Source: Streptomyces sp. R28 (GTDB taxonomy: Bacteria > Actinomycetota > Actinomycetes > Streptomycetales > Streptomycetaceae). Taken from it: DNA of 64,000 nucleotides. The DNA is taken from contig NZ_CP163439.1 in assembly GCF_041052385.1 (NCBI RefSeq), forward strand, positions 8,421,001-8,485,000, given 5' to 3'. The notes beneath the pieces were generated by a model. That model made no database searches, was not told where the DNA came from, and saw only the letters and a list, made by a program, of their open reading frames with translations. A program made the position numbers and the translations under genes. How positions within the stretch are numbered: position 1 is the stretch's first letter; the number at the start of each line of letters is the position of its first letter. Positions 27,659-36,657 of the stretch are shown piece by piece.

Positions 27659-28341
27659 GTGAATTCTTCGACCTGCCCAGCGACCTCCAGAACAGCTACT
27701 TCGGACTGGTCGCCCTGCACTTGCGCGAGGCCCTGATCCCGGTGCTCGCCGGGCTCCTCGTGGCTCTGCCCGTCGCCCAGCTGTGTGTGCGGGTGCGCTG
27801 GCTGTACGCGCCCGTGCTGTGGGTGACGACCGTGCTCTACGCGATCCCCTCGCTCGCCTTCTTCGTCATCCTCATCGACTACACCGGCCTGAGCGAGCTC
27901 ACGGTGATGATCCCGTTGGCCGTCTACAGCCTGGTGGTACTGGTCCCGGCGATCGTGGACGGTGTGCGCTCGGTGCCCCAGGAGACGCTGGCCGCCGCCA
28001 CCGCCATGGGCTTCGGGCCCGTACGACGCTATGTCCAGGTGCAGTTGCCGATCGCGGCGCCGGCCATCATCGCCGGACTGCGGGTGGCGTCCGTGTCGAG
28101 CGTCTCCCTCGTCAGCGTCGGCATGCTGATCGGCAACGAGGGCGCCCTCGGCAACCTGCTCAACAGCGGCCTGATCTACAACCAGCCACGCCTGATCTGG
28201 CTCTCCGTGGTGGGAACGGCCGTCCTCGCCCTGCTCGTGGACGCCGCGCTGATCGGCCTCCGTGTGCTGCTGACGCCCTGGATGCCGCGCGCCACCCGTA
28301 AGAACCCGCGCCCGCTCGCAGTGAAGGAGGCCGCCCGGTGA
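27655..28341 (+). CDS. ABC transporter permease (OpuCB/ProW type)
   Basis: 228 residues with about five helices. The EAA-like coupling loop reads QETLAAATAMGFGPVRRYVQVQLPIAAPAIIAG, as in betaine/choline permeases. The ATG overlaps the ATPase stop. It pairs with the following permease to form a heterodimeric channel. Confidence 0.9.
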   Translation: MSEFFDLPSDLQNSYFGLVALHLREALIPVLAGLLVALPVAQLCVRVRWLYAPVLWVTTVLYAIPSLAFFVILIDYTGLSELTVMIPLAVYSLVVLVPAIVDGVRSVPQETLAAATAMGFGPVRRYVQVQLPIAAPAIIAGLRVASVSSVSLVSVGMLIGNEGALGNLLNSGLIYNQPRLIWLSVVGTAVLALLVDAALIGLRVLLTPWMPRATRKNPRPLAVKEAAR

Positions 28342-29006
28342 ACGTACTGAACTTCATCAACTCCTTCTTCAGCGACCACGCCCACTGGCAGGGCTACGAC
28401 GGCATCCCGGCGCGACTCGGGGAGCACATCGAGTACACGCTGACGGCCCTCGGCATCGCCGCCGCGGTCGGCCTGCCGATCGGGCTGCTCACGGGCCACA
28501 CCGGGCGCGGCGGCAACGCGCTCGCGCTCATCGCCACCTCGGCCCGGGCGCTGCCCAGCTTCGGCCTGATGGTGCTGATGTTCATCCTGCTGGGCCTGGG
28601 CATGGCCCCCGTCATGATCCCGCTGGTCGTGCTCGCCATCCCGCCCATCCTCGTCACCACCTACGAGGCGATGCGCTCCGTCGACCCCGCGCCGGTGGAC
28701 GCCGCTCGTGGCATGGGCATGGCCGAGCCCGCGGTCCTGTTCCGGGTCGAACTGCCCGTCGCCCTCCCGCTGATCCTCAGCGGCCTGCGCTCGGCGGCGA
28801 TCCAGATCGTCTCGACGGCCACCATCGCCGCGTACGTCAGCTTCGGCGGTCTCGGCCGCTACATCATCGACGGCCTCTACCAGCGGAACTACGAGAAGGT
28901 GGTGGGCGGCGCCACGCTCGTCGCCGCCGTGGCGATGACCACGCTCGCGGTGTTCTGGGCGCTGGGACGGCTCGCGGTGTCACCGGGGGTGCGCCGGCGT
29001 CACTGA
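28338..29006 (+). CDS. ABC transporter permease (OpuCD/ProW type)
   Basis: 222 residues. The typical N-terminal segment HIEYTLTALGIAAAVGLPIG and EAA loop PVDAARGMGMAEPAVLFRVELPVALPLILSG mark this as the partner permease. GTG start overlapping the previous stop; its stop overlaps the end of the convergent RidA gene by 7 bp. Confidence 0.9.
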   Translation: MNVLNFINSFFSDHAHWQGYDGIPARLGEHIEYTLTALGIAAAVGLPIGLLTGHTGRGGNALALIATSARALPSFGLMVLMFILLGLGMAPVMIPLVVLAIPPILVTTYEAMRSVDPAPVDAARGMGMAEPAVLFRVELPVALPLILSGLRSAAIQIVSTATIAAYVSFGGLGRYIIDGLYQRNYEKVVGGATLVAAVAMTTLAVFWALGRLAVSPGVRRRH

Positions 29007-29419
29007 CGCGCCGGAGCCGGCCGTACGGCGACCGCGTCGACCTCGAAGAGCATGCCCGGCAGCGCGAGTGAGGCGACCCCGCTCAGCGTCTGGGCGGGGA
29101 GCCGGTCGCCGAAGCAGGCGTGCAGGGCCTTGCCGAGGGTCTCCAGCTTGCCGAGGTCGTGGTCGACGATGAACGTGCCGAGACGGACCACGTGTTCATA
29201 GCCGAGCCCGACGCCCGCAAGGGCCGAGCGCAACCGGTCGAAGGCCAGGTCCACCTGGGCCGCGAAGTCGCCGGGGACGGGCGCGCCGGTGGCGTCGGAG
29301 GCGTACTGGCCGCCGATGAAGACGAGTTCGCCGGGCGCCGAGACGGCGTGGCTGTAGCCGAACGGGGTCGGGTCGTGCAGGGCGGGCGGGTTGGTGATGG
29401 TGCGCTCGTCGAGGCTCAT
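29000..29419 (-). CDS. RidA/YjgF family protein
   Basis: 139 residues, the usual length for trimeric Rid proteins, which hydrolyse reactive enamine/imine intermediates. FIGGQYASDATG and LSGVASLALPGMLFEVDAVAVR match the family. The Arg of the canonical ...R...E active site may be replaced here (GVASLALP), so it may belong to a non-deaminase Rid subgroup. Start ATG at 29419. It follows conservon 1 in the same direction after 46 bp and may be its last gene. Confidence 0.85.
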   Translation of the reverse strand: MSLDERTITNPPALHDPTPFGYSHAVSAPGELVFIGGQYASDATGAPVPGDFAAQVDLAFDRLRSALAGVGLGYEHVVRLGTFIVDHDLGKLETLGKALHACFGDRLPAQTLSGVASLALPGMLFEVDAVAVRPAPARQ

Positions 29420-29465
29420 GGCAGGTGCCAACAGCCGTGCGCCCACGGGCATTCCGCGTCCGCCG

Positions 29466-30095
29466 TCATCCCTGCGTGCGTGCCAGTGCCAGTTCCAGGA
29501 CGACGAGCAGGGCGTCCCTGACCGAGCCGCGCTCGCGGGCGTCGAAGACGACGACCGGGACACCGTCGGTGACGTCGAGCGCCCAGCGGATCTCCTCCAG
29601 GGTGTGCTCGACCTTGCCGTCGAAGGCGTTGACGGCGACCGCGAAGGGGATGGCCCGGTGCTCGAAGTAGTCGACGGCGGCGTAGCAGTCGTCGAGGCGG
29701 CGGGTGTCGACGATGACCAGCCCGCCGACCGCGCCCTCGACGATGTCGTCCCACATGAAGCCGAACCGCTCCTGGCCCGGTGTGCCGAACAGATACAGCT
29801 TCAGGGTGGGGTCGAGGGTGATGCAGCCGAAGTCCATGGCCACGGTGGTGGTGGTCTTGTGCGGGGTGTGACTGAGGTCGTCCACGCCCGCCGCGACCTC
29901 CGTGATGGCCGCCTCGGTGGTCAGCGGCTCGATCTCGGATATCGAGCCCACGGTGGTGGTCTTGCCCACGCCGAAGCCGCCCGCGATCACCATCTTGACC
30001 GGCAGCGGCGGTCGTACGGTGGCCGCCTGCGCGGCTGGCGCGCCTGGGGGTCCCCCCGGCCGGAGGCTGGGGGAGGCCGGTTCAGTCGTCGTCAC
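29466..30095 (-). CDS. cvnD: Conservon small GTPase-like protein (CvnD)
   Basis: 209 residues. Walker A GGFGVGKTT (P-loop), switch-region GTPGQERF, and a Rab/Ras-like core with the VNAFDGK segment in the N/TKxD position. CvnD proteins act with CvnA-C as a membrane-associated complex resembling eukaryotic G-protein systems. The GTG at 30095 overlaps the cvnC stop. Residues ~8-18 (SPSLRPGGPPG) are encoded by a copy of the 32-bp palindromic repeat, so its variable N-terminal linker is repeat-derived. Confidence 0.9.
   Translation of the reverse strand: MTTTEPASPSLRPGGPPGAPAAQAATVRPPLPVKMVIAGGFGVGKTTTVGSISEIEPLTTEAAITEVAAGVDDLSHTPHKTTTTVAMDFGCITLDPTLKLYLFGTPGQERFGFMWDDIVEGAVGGLVIVDTRRLDDCYAAVDYFEHRAIPFAVAVNAFDGKVEHTLEEIRWALDVTDGVPVVVFDARERGSVRDALLVVLELALARTQG
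30044..30075 (+). repeat. 32-bp palindromic dispersed repeat, copy 2
   Basis: Same unit as 8175-8206 with two base differences. It lies inside the coding sequence of cvnD near its 5' end and is translated in frame as part of a Pro/Gly-rich linker before the P-loop domain. Confidence 0.9.
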
Positions 30096-30553
30096 GGAGT
30101 GACCCCTCGTGAGTCGGGGATGGCGCGCAGGCCGTCGATGACCCTGCGCAGTACGGATGCGTCGTGGACGATGCCGGAGTCGGGCACGTGCACCGTCAAC
30201 TGCCCCGCGGCGCGCAGGTCCTCGGCGAGGACGCGCACCACGTTGAGGTGCAGCCGCAGCCGGGCCGCGATCTCCGCGATGGACTGCGGCAGTCGGCATA
30301 CGGCGACGATGTCGTGCTGCTCGAAGGCGAGCCGGTCGAGCGCGTCGAGCCCCTCGGTGGTGGCCACCACCTGGGTCTCGACGGGCATCGACCGGCCGTC
30401 GGCGTCGGCCGCCACCCGGCCGGCGGTGACCAGGAACGGCCGTACGGCGGGGGCGGGGCCGACCGGGGCCGGACCATCAGGCTCCTGGCCGTCAGGGCCC
30501 GGTCCGTCAGGCTCCTGGCCGTCAGGGTCCGGCGGTGGGATGCCGTCCGCCAT
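30092..30553 (-). CDS. cvnC: Conservon DUF742 protein (CvnC)
   Basis: 153 residues. N-terminal Pro/Asp/Gly repeats (PDGQEPDGPG units, residues ~9-30) precede the DUF742 winged-helix-like core with RPFLVTAGR, LPQSIAEIAARLRLHLNVVRVLAEDL and VLRRVIDGLRAIP at the end. Partner of CvnA, B and D in the conservon complex. Its stop overlaps the cvnD GTG. Confidence 0.9.
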   Translation of the reverse strand: MADGIPPPDPDGQEPDGPGPDGQEPDGPAPVGPAPAVRPFLVTAGRVAADADGRSMPVETQVVATTEGLDALDRLAFEQHDIVAVCRLPQSIAEIAARLRLHLNVVRVLAEDLRAAGQLTVHVPDSGIVHDASVLRRVIDGLRAIPDSRGVTP

Positions 30554-30613
30554 GGGCTTGTCCGTCCTCCTCGACCGGGTGCCTTGTCCTTACCGGCTCT
30601 CTTCCCGGCCCGG

Positions 30614-31090
30614 TCAGCGGGCCGACGCGGCGCCGACGCTGTTCTTCAGCTCCAGCACGAGCTGCGGGCTGAGGGCGGACCCGGCCCGGTTGGCGAACAC
30701 GGTCATCTCGTAGGCGATGTTGCCCAGCTTGGCCTCCTTGTCGGTGACCACGCCGAGCACGGCGCCGCTGCCGATCGCGGAGACCAGGACGTGCCCGCCC
30801 TCCAGGTCGATGATGACCTTGTTGAGGCCGCCGAGGCCGTAGTTGCCGGAGGCGCCGGCGGCCAGGCTGGTGATGCCGGAGACGATCGCGGCGAGCCGCT
30901 CGGAGTCGGCGTGCTCACGCAGGTCGGAGACGGCGATGAGCAGGCCGTCGGACGAGACGGCGATGGCGTCCACGACACCGGCCGTCTCCTTCGCGAAGCG
31001 ATTCAGCAGCCACGTGAAGTCGGCTGCGGCGGCTTGCAGTTCGGCCTGTGTGGTGCCTCCCGCCGGGGTGCCACCTGTCGACGTGCTCAC
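30614..31090 (-). CDS. cvnB: Conservon roadblock/LC7 protein (CvnB)
   Basis: 158 residues. Roadblock/LC7 fold with DFTWLLNRFAKETAGV, AIAVSSDGLLIAVS, AAIVSGITSLAAGAS and LVSAIGSGAVLGVV. Roadblock proteins regulate small GTPases and here would act on CvnD. The ATG overlaps the cvnA stop (ATGA); 60 bp separate it from cvnC. Confidence 0.93.
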   Translation of the reverse strand: MSTSTGGTPAGGTTQAELQAAAADFTWLLNRFAKETAGVVDAIAVSSDGLLIAVSDLREHADSERLAAIVSGITSLAAGASGNYGLGGLNKVIIDLEGGHVLVSAIGSGAVLGVVTDKEAKLGNIAYEMTVFANRAGSALSPQLVLELKNSVGAASAR

Positions 31091-33873
31091 TGCTCCGCTC
31101 CTTCCGGGGGGTCGTTCTGGTCTTGCGTAGGGGGGGTTGGGTGGGGGACTGCGGCGGAGTGTTCTCCGGTGCCGGCGGTCCTGGTGGTACCGGTGGTGTC
31201 GCCGCGTCGGCTGTCGCGGTGCGCGCGCTCCACAGCGTCCTCGAACTCGTCGAGTGCGGCCCGCACGGCCTCGGCGTCCACGGTACGCACGGCCTGCCGC
31301 GGCGCCGCCTGCGGGGTGGAGGCGACGGTCGTCCGCAGGGTCGCCCCGCGGACGCGGCGACGCAGGGGGCGGGAGGCGGCGGCTTCGCCGGCGGCCGGGG
31401 GAGCCGCGGGCGGCGTGCCTGGCCGGGCCGTGGCGAGGGACGGGTCGGGCTGGTCGGCCCGGGCGTGATCCGCGGGTGCCCCCGCACCGTCGCCGGTCCG
31501 GGACCGGCCCGCTGCGGGGGGCTCCTCGGTGCGGGGCTCGGGGACGGACGGGGTCTCGTCCGGCTGGGCCCCGAAGGGGGCCGCCGTGTTCTCTGCCGGC
31601 GGGGTCGCCGACTGCGCCGTACCGCCCGGGGCGGCACTCCGCTGGGAGACCCGGCGGGGGAGAGGCCGCAGCCCGTCGCCGTCCGCGCCGTCGCCGGCCG
31701 GGGCGGTGTCTGCCTGTGCCGCGTCTGCCTGTGGGGCGGCCGGCCGCCGGGGCCCGGAGGCAGGGGACGACGGCGTGGCGGCGACGGGCACGGGGCTGGT
31801 GGCCGCGGCCACTTGGCCGGGACCGTCCGCCTTCGTTTCGCCGGACGTGGCCTGCGCGGTTGCCCCCGCCCCGGTACCGCCGGCGATCGCCGCCAGCGCT
31901 GCCGTGGCCAAGGACCCCGTCGTGCTTCCCGTCACGAGCAGCGACGACGGCACCGTCACCTCGGCCGTCAGGCCGCCACCCGGTGTACGCGACAGGGCGA
32001 CCGCGATCTCCCAGCGGCGGGCCAGCGTGCCGACCACGAACAGGCCCAGCACCTTGGTCGGTACGAGGTCCAGTCGCTCGCGGCGGATGAGGCGGGCGTT
32101 CTCCTCGTCGAGGCGTTCGGGGCTCATGCCCAGGCCGTGGTCGGACACGACGATCACCGCGCTGCCGTGCTCGCCGTCCGCCACCGTCACCTCGACCGGG
32201 CGGCCCTCCGGCGAGAACGACACCGCGTTCTCCAGGAGTTCGGCCAGCATCAGCGTCAGGTCGCCGATGACCTCCGGCTCCACCACGACCTCGGTCCGCG
32301 CGCGCAGCTCCACCCGCTGGTAACCCTCGATCTGGCCGAGCGAGGCGCGTACGACGTTGGTGAGGGCGAGGGGCCCGGTGTCGAGGACCGCTTCGTGGAT
32401 GCCGGCGAGCAGCATCAGACTGTCGGCGTTGCGGCGCAGCCGGACCGCGATGTGGTCGATGGAGTAGAGGCGCTCCAGGAGCGCGGGGTCCGTCTCGCCC
32501 CGCTCCACCGCGTCGATCAACGACAGCTGACGTGTCGTCAGGTTGCTGACCCTGCGGCCCACGTTGCCGAACATCTCCGCCGTGTTGCGCCGGCTGAGCA
32601 CCTGCCGCTCCAGCAGCGCGACCGCCGTGGTCTGCACCTGGTTGAACGCGTGGGCGAGTTCGCCGATCTCGTCGCGCGCCATGACCGGCAGCTCGCCCAG
32701 CCGCGGCGGACCGTCGTCCTCGGCGTCGTCGTCGGCCACCCGGGCCAGCTCGCGCTCCGCGACGCGGGCGACCTGCCGCGCCGCACCCGTGAGGGCCTGC
32801 ACCGGGCGGACCACCGAGCGGCGCACCAGCATCGCGAGGACCAGCCAGAGGGCGAAGCCGAACAGGGCGAGCCCCAGCAGCAGGAGCGCGCGCAATGCCG
32901 CCGTCTCGGAGGCGCTGTCCGCCTGGTCGGCGATCTGGTCGATGAGCGAGGTGGTGATCGCCAGCCGGGTCTTGGCCTGGTCGCGGTAGGCGCCGTAGGA
33001 GTCGAGCGCCTCCGCGAGCGACTTGCGGACCTCGGCGGGCGACTCGGCCTGCACCGCGCCCGGGTCGATCTGCAGCTCGGCGTACTGCCGGCTGATGGTG
33101 GTCTGCGCCTGGGTGTACTTGATCCCGTCGAGCGTGCGCGCCTGTGCCTCGGTGGCGAACCGGGCGAAGCGTTCCGCCTGGTGGGTGTACTCGTCGTAGG
33201 CGCCGATCGCACCGATGAACTCGATGAGCGCGTTGGAGTCACCGGTCGACGCGGAGAACACGCCGGTTTCGAAGGCGCTGTGCGCCGCGCCCGCGCGCAG
33301 CAGAGCGTCGAGCAGGTTGCCGGTGAAGGTGGTCGCGAGATCGGGATTGCGGTCCAGCCCGAGGCCGTCGATCAGCCCCTGCGCGGCATGGGTGTACGCG
33401 GGGTCGATGTTGTCGGCGGGCAGATACTTCTGCTCGACGGTCTCGCGCAGGCTGCTCAGGCCCTCGACCGTCTTCAGGGCCTGCGCCTCGGTCTCCGGAA
33501 GCTGGTCCCCGAACGCCTCGCGCACCCGCTCGACCTGGGCGTTCACCATGGACTGCGCCGTACGGTAGGCGGCGGACGAAGGCGCGCTGCCCTCGGCGGC
33601 CTCGTGCCGTACGGAGAGCAGGACGGCCTGCTGGTGCTCGGCGGCCAGCCGGTCGACGAGGGTCGCGACCTCGACGCTCTCCCGGACCAGCCGGGCGGCG
33701 TCCGCGGCGTTGCGCGACTGCGCGCTCTGGTCGGCGATGAGGTAGGCGAGGAGAGCCGCGACCATGGTCAGCGGCACACCGACCAGAAGGTTGAGCTTGC
33801 GCCTGAAGGGCCAGCGGACGGCGAAACCGCGCAGACTACGCGGGCGGAGCGCGCCCACCGCGTTCGTGGACAC
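31087..33873 (-). CDS. cvnA: Conservon sensor kinase-like protein (CvnA)
   Basis: 928 residues. TM1 (about 22-46), a ~270-residue external NIT-like sensing domain, TM2 (about 320-350), HAMP (VRPVQALTGAARQVARVAE), a dimerisation region lacking a canonical H-box, and an HATPase_c domain with LTLMLAELLENAVSFSPEG and DHGLGMSPERLDEEN. The last ~300 residues are Pro/Ala/Thr-rich and disordered-looking. The GTG at 33873 is chosen because GAAGGAGG lies 8 bases upstream. It heads a cvnABCD operon set between the permease and binding-protein genes of the betaine transporter. Confidence 0.9.
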   Translation of the reverse strand: MSTNAVGALRPRSLRGFAVRWPFRRKLNLLVGVPLTMVAALLAYLIADQSAQSRNAADAARLVRESVEVATLVDRLAAEHQQAVLLSVRHEAAEGSAPSSAAYRTAQSMVNAQVERVREAFGDQLPETEAQALKTVEGLSSLRETVEQKYLPADNIDPAYTHAAQGLIDGLGLDRNPDLATTFTGNLLDALLRAGAAHSAFETGVFSASTGDSNALIEFIGAIGAYDEYTHQAERFARFATEAQARTLDGIKYTQAQTTISRQYAELQIDPGAVQAESPAEVRKSLAEALDSYGAYRDQAKTRLAITTSLIDQIADQADSASETAALRALLLLGLALFGFALWLVLAMLVRRSVVRPVQALTGAARQVARVAERELARVADDDAEDDGPPRLGELPVMARDEIGELAHAFNQVQTTAVALLERQVLSRRNTAEMFGNVGRRVSNLTTRQLSLIDAVERGETDPALLERLYSIDHIAVRLRRNADSLMLLAGIHEAVLDTGPLALTNVVRASLGQIEGYQRVELRARTEVVVEPEVIGDLTLMLAELLENAVSFSPEGRPVEVTVADGEHGSAVIVVSDHGLGMSPERLDEENARLIRRERLDLVPTKVLGLFVVGTLARRWEIAVALSRTPGGGLTAEVTVPSSLLVTGSTTGSLATAALAAIAGGTGAGATAQATSGETKADGPGQVAAATSPVPVAATPSSPASGPRRPAAPQADAAQADTAPAGDGADGDGLRPLPRRVSQRSAAPGGTAQSATPPAENTAAPFGAQPDETPSVPEPRTEEPPAAGRSRTGDGAGAPADHARADQPDPSLATARPGTPPAAPPAAGEAAASRPLRRRVRGATLRTTVASTPQAAPRQAVRTVDAEAVRAALDEFEDAVERAHRDSRRGDTTGTTRTAGTGEHSAAVPHPTPPTQDQNDPPEGAEQ

Positions 33874-34212
33874 CGACTTGCCTCCTTCGTGGGCGTCACA
33901 CGGCGCGCGAAGTCTCACGTGACCGTTGTCGATCGACTGAGGATCGGCTGTTTGCGCACGTCACCCCCGTCAATGTCGGGGAGACTACCGCCTCTTGCCG
34001 TTCGTGACCGGAACTGTACGTCAAGAATCCGTTACAACACCCTCCGCCCCAACCGTCCCTCCTGGCCTTCCCCTGCACATCGGGTCACAAGTGACCATTC
34101 TTCGAGGCCAATCGGTGACCAGATATCTCTTGACTGAAGGAGAACTGGCTGGATTGGATCAGTGGAGAGCGTTCTCTGCTCACCACAATCCCCTGAATCC
34201 GGAACGGGAATC
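33874..34212. other. Divergent intergenic region, conservon 1 / betaine-binding protein
   Basis: 339 bp with lower G+C than its surroundings. It must hold both promoters. A TTGACT near 34131 could be a -35 element for the binding-protein gene, but no convincing -10 follows. No strong inverted repeat or gene was seen. Confidence 0.4.
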
Positions 34213-35166
34213 GTGACTCTCACCGCACGCAGCAGGTCCCTCAGGAACCATCCCGGCGCGGCCGCCGTCGCGCTCGCCGCCACGGCGGCGCTGCTGGCGG
34301 GATGTTCCTCCTCCGACGACAAGTCCGACCCGCTCGCCGGGGACGGAGCGAGCGGCGACACCGTGGTCGTCGGCTCGAACAACTTCGCCGAGAGCATCCT
34401 GCTCGCCGACATCTACGGCGAGGCACTGAAGGCGAAGGGCATCAAGGTCACCTACAAGCCCAACATCGGCAGCCGCGAGACGACCTACGGCCTGCTGAAG
34501 AACGGCTCCGTCACGGTCCTGCCGGAGTACAACGGCTCGCTCCTCGCCTACCTCGACCCGAAGGCGGAGCAGAAGTCGGCCGACGCCGCGAACGCCGCGG
34601 CGAAGAGCAAGCTGGACTCGAAGCTGACGCTGCTGGAGTCCTCGCCGGCCGAGAACAAGGACTCCGTCAGCATCAACGCCGAGACGGCGAAGAAGTACAA
34701 GCTGACGGGCGAGTCCAGCCTCGAGGACCTCAAGGACATCGCCCCGGAGCTGGTGATCGGCGGTTCGCCCGAGTTCCAGACCCGGGCGCAGGGCCTGAAG
34801 GGCCTGGAGTCCGTGTACGGCCTGAAGTTCAAGTCCTTCAAGGCGCTGGACGCGGGCGGCCCGCTGACCCAGGCGGCGCTGACGAAGAACACCGTGCAGG
34901 CCGCGGACATCTTCACCACGGACCCGACCATCACCAAGGAGGGCTTCGTCGTCCTGAAGGACCCGAAGAACCTCTTCGGCTTCGCCAACGTGACCCCGCT
35001 GGTCTACAAGAGCGGCGTCTCCCAGGAGGGCGTCGACGCGCTCAACGCGGTCTCGGCCAAGCTGGACACCAAGACGCTCCTCGACCTGGACTCCCAGGTC
35101 CAGCTGGGGAACAAGGACCCGCTGGACGTGGCGAAGGCCTGGCTGAAGTCGGCCGGCCTGGCCTGA
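34213..35166 (+). CDS. Glycine betaine/osmoprotectant-binding lipoprotein
   Basis: 317 residues, OpuAC/OsmX-type binding protein. N-terminal signal with lipobox LLAGCSSS, then VVVGSNNFAESILLADIYGEALKAKG, the family start, and VTVLPEYNGSLLAYL with the aromatic ligand cage region. The GTG at 34213 (GGAACGGGAA upstream) fits the signal peptide; an in-frame ATG at 34162 is less likely. It probably serves the ATPase/permease set at 26465-29006, although RidA and conservon 1 lie between. Confidence 0.9.
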   Translation: MTLTARSRSLRNHPGAAAVALAATAALLAGCSSSDDKSDPLAGDGASGDTVVVGSNNFAESILLADIYGEALKAKGIKVTYKPNIGSRETTYGLLKNGSVTVLPEYNGSLLAYLDPKAEQKSADAANAAAKSKLDSKLTLLESSPAENKDSVSINAETAKKYKLTGESSLEDLKDIAPELVIGGSPEFQTRAQGLKGLESVYGLKFKSFKALDAGGPLTQAALTKNTVQAADIFTTDPTITKEGFVVLKDPKNLFGFANVTPLVYKSGVSQEGVDALNAVSAKLDTKTLLDLDSQVQLGNKDPLDVAKAWLKSAGLA

Positions 35167-35213
35167 CCTGCATCTGGCCCGACCTGCTCCGGCCTGACCG
35201 CCGGCAGACTCTC

Positions 35214-35247
35214 GCGGGGTTGTGACGGGCTCTCGTCACAACCCCGC
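35214..35247. terminator. Hairpin between convergent genes
   Basis: GCGGGGTTGTGACG (35214-35227) pairs perfectly with CGTCACAACCCCGC (35234-35247) around a 6-base loop, between the binding-protein stop and the end of the glycosidase gene. Confidence 0.92.
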
Positions 35248-35255
35248 TGTGCTGC

Positions 35256-36635
35256 TCAGTAGCCGACGTAGAAGGTGGCGTCCTGGCGCTCGGTCGCCGT
35301 GGAGACCGGGTCGATGCGCAGCGCGTAGTCCGCGTGCCGGATGTAGCGGGTCGGGTTGTTGTACGAGCGGAACGACGCCCAGGAGGAGTCGGCGAGGCCG
35401 GCCGTCCGGTAGAAGGTCGCGTCCCCGGCGAACGTCGACGTGCCGTCGTTCACGTCAAGGCGCAGGGCGTAGTTGTAGTGCCGCAGATAGCGGGTCGGGT
35501 AGTTGACCGACTGGAAGGACACGCCGGAGGCGTCCGCGAGGCCCGGCACCAGCTTCCACTGGGAGTCGGGGAACGGGTCGAAGGGGTACTCGTCGATCCG
35601 GCCGGCGAAGCCGCTGTGCCGGACGTAACGCGCGGGGAAGGTGTACGACTTGAGCCGGTTCCAGGCGGGGGCACCCCACTTGGCGATCAGGTTGTTGTAC
35701 TCGGTCGAAGTGATCGGGTGGATGCCGCAGTGCTTGGAGTTGAGCGGCTGGGTGTAGAGCTTCTGGTCCAGCGCGGTCCAGGTCCCGGCGGCCAGGTTGC
35801 TCGTCTGCCAGACGTAGAAGACGCCGTTCGGCGTGTACGTGTCGCCCCACAGGTACCACGTGTTGCTCGTCAGGGACTTGACCACCGTGGGGGCCTCGGT
35901 GCCCCCGTGGTTCACGGCCGTGCTGAACGGGGTGAAGCTGCCGGGGTTCAGGCTCGTCGAGCGGGCGCCGACCAGGGTGCCCTCGCGCTTGAAGTAGAGG
36001 TAGTTGACGCCGTTCACGCCGACGGTGAGGTTGCCGTCGATGACGTCGTAGCCGGGGTCGAAGAAGACCTGGGGGCTGGTCGTCGTGCGGAAGTCGGTCG
36101 TGTAGCTGACCATGATGACGTTGTGGCCGCTGCTGTTCACCGACGAGTAGAGGATGCCGTACTGGCCGCGTGAGGCGTCCCAGAACGCCTCCGGCGCCCA
36201 GCTGTGCGTGCCCGTCATGTCGTGCAGCTTCAGCAGCCGGTAGCCGGTGAAGGTGCGCAGGTCGGTGGAGTCCCAGACGTGGATGTTGACGCTGGTGCGG
36301 GTCCAGTCCGTGCCGCTCAGGTCGGTCGCGAGGACGACGAACGTGCCGTCCTGCTTGCGCAGCAGGAACGGGTCGCGCAGACCGCCGGCGCCGAGGGTGG
36401 GGGTGGCGACGGGGGCGTTCTGGTTGAGCGGCGTCCACCGCAGGCCGTCGGTGCTGACGGCCAGATGGAGGTTGTAGTCCGCCTCCAGCATGGTGTTGGA
36501 CTCGGTGAAGTAGACCATCGCGTACGCCGAGTCGGCGGCGTGGGCGGTTCCCGCGCCGAGGGTCAGGGCGCCGGTCGCGGCGAGCGGGACGGTCGCGGCC
36601 ATGCCGAGGATCTGCCTGCGGGAGGGGTGGGCCAT
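35256..36635 (-). CDS. Secreted GH43-like glycosidase with CBM42 (AbfB) domain
   Basis: 459 residues. A Tat signal (PSRRQILGMAATVPLAATGAL, cut near AHA) exports it. The catalytic region (about 45-310) has a five-bladed propeller pattern with GLRDPFLLRKQDG and HSWAPEAFWD, plausible positions for the GH43 Asp and Glu; the third acid is not certain. The C-terminal ~145 residues hold a beta-trefoil arabinose-binding domain with three repeats (ARYVRHSGFAGRI, TRYLRHYNYALRL, TRYIRHADYALRI). Role: hydrolysis of arabinose-containing plant polymers outside the cell. Start ATG at 36635; a long nested palindrome precedes it. Confidence 0.88.
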   Translation of the reverse strand: MAHPSRRQILGMAATVPLAATGALTLGAGTAHAADSAYAMVYFTESNTMLEADYNLHLAVSTDGLRWTPLNQNAPVATPTLGAGGLRDPFLLRKQDGTFVVLATDLSGTDWTRTSVNIHVWDSTDLRTFTGYRLLKLHDMTGTHSWAPEAFWDASRGQYGILYSSVNSSGHNVIMVSYTTDFRTTTSPQVFFDPGYDVIDGNLTVGVNGVNYLYFKREGTLVGARSTSLNPGSFTPFSTAVNHGGTEAPTVVKSLTSNTWYLWGDTYTPNGVFYVWQTSNLAAGTWTALDQKLYTQPLNSKHCGIHPITSTEYNNLIAKWGAPAWNRLKSYTFPARYVRHSGFAGRIDEYPFDPFPDSQWKLVPGLADASGVSFQSVNYPTRYLRHYNYALRLDVNDGTSTFAGDATFYRTAGLADSSWASFRSYNNPTRYIRHADYALRIDPVSTATERQDATFYVGY

Positions 36636-36657
36636 GTGCTCTCCAGGGGGGTGCGGA

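Noticed and set aside
33995..34216. 73-codon plus-strand ORF before the betaine-binding protein
   Set aside because: No ribosome-binding site or family; overlaps the probable promoter and true GTG start.
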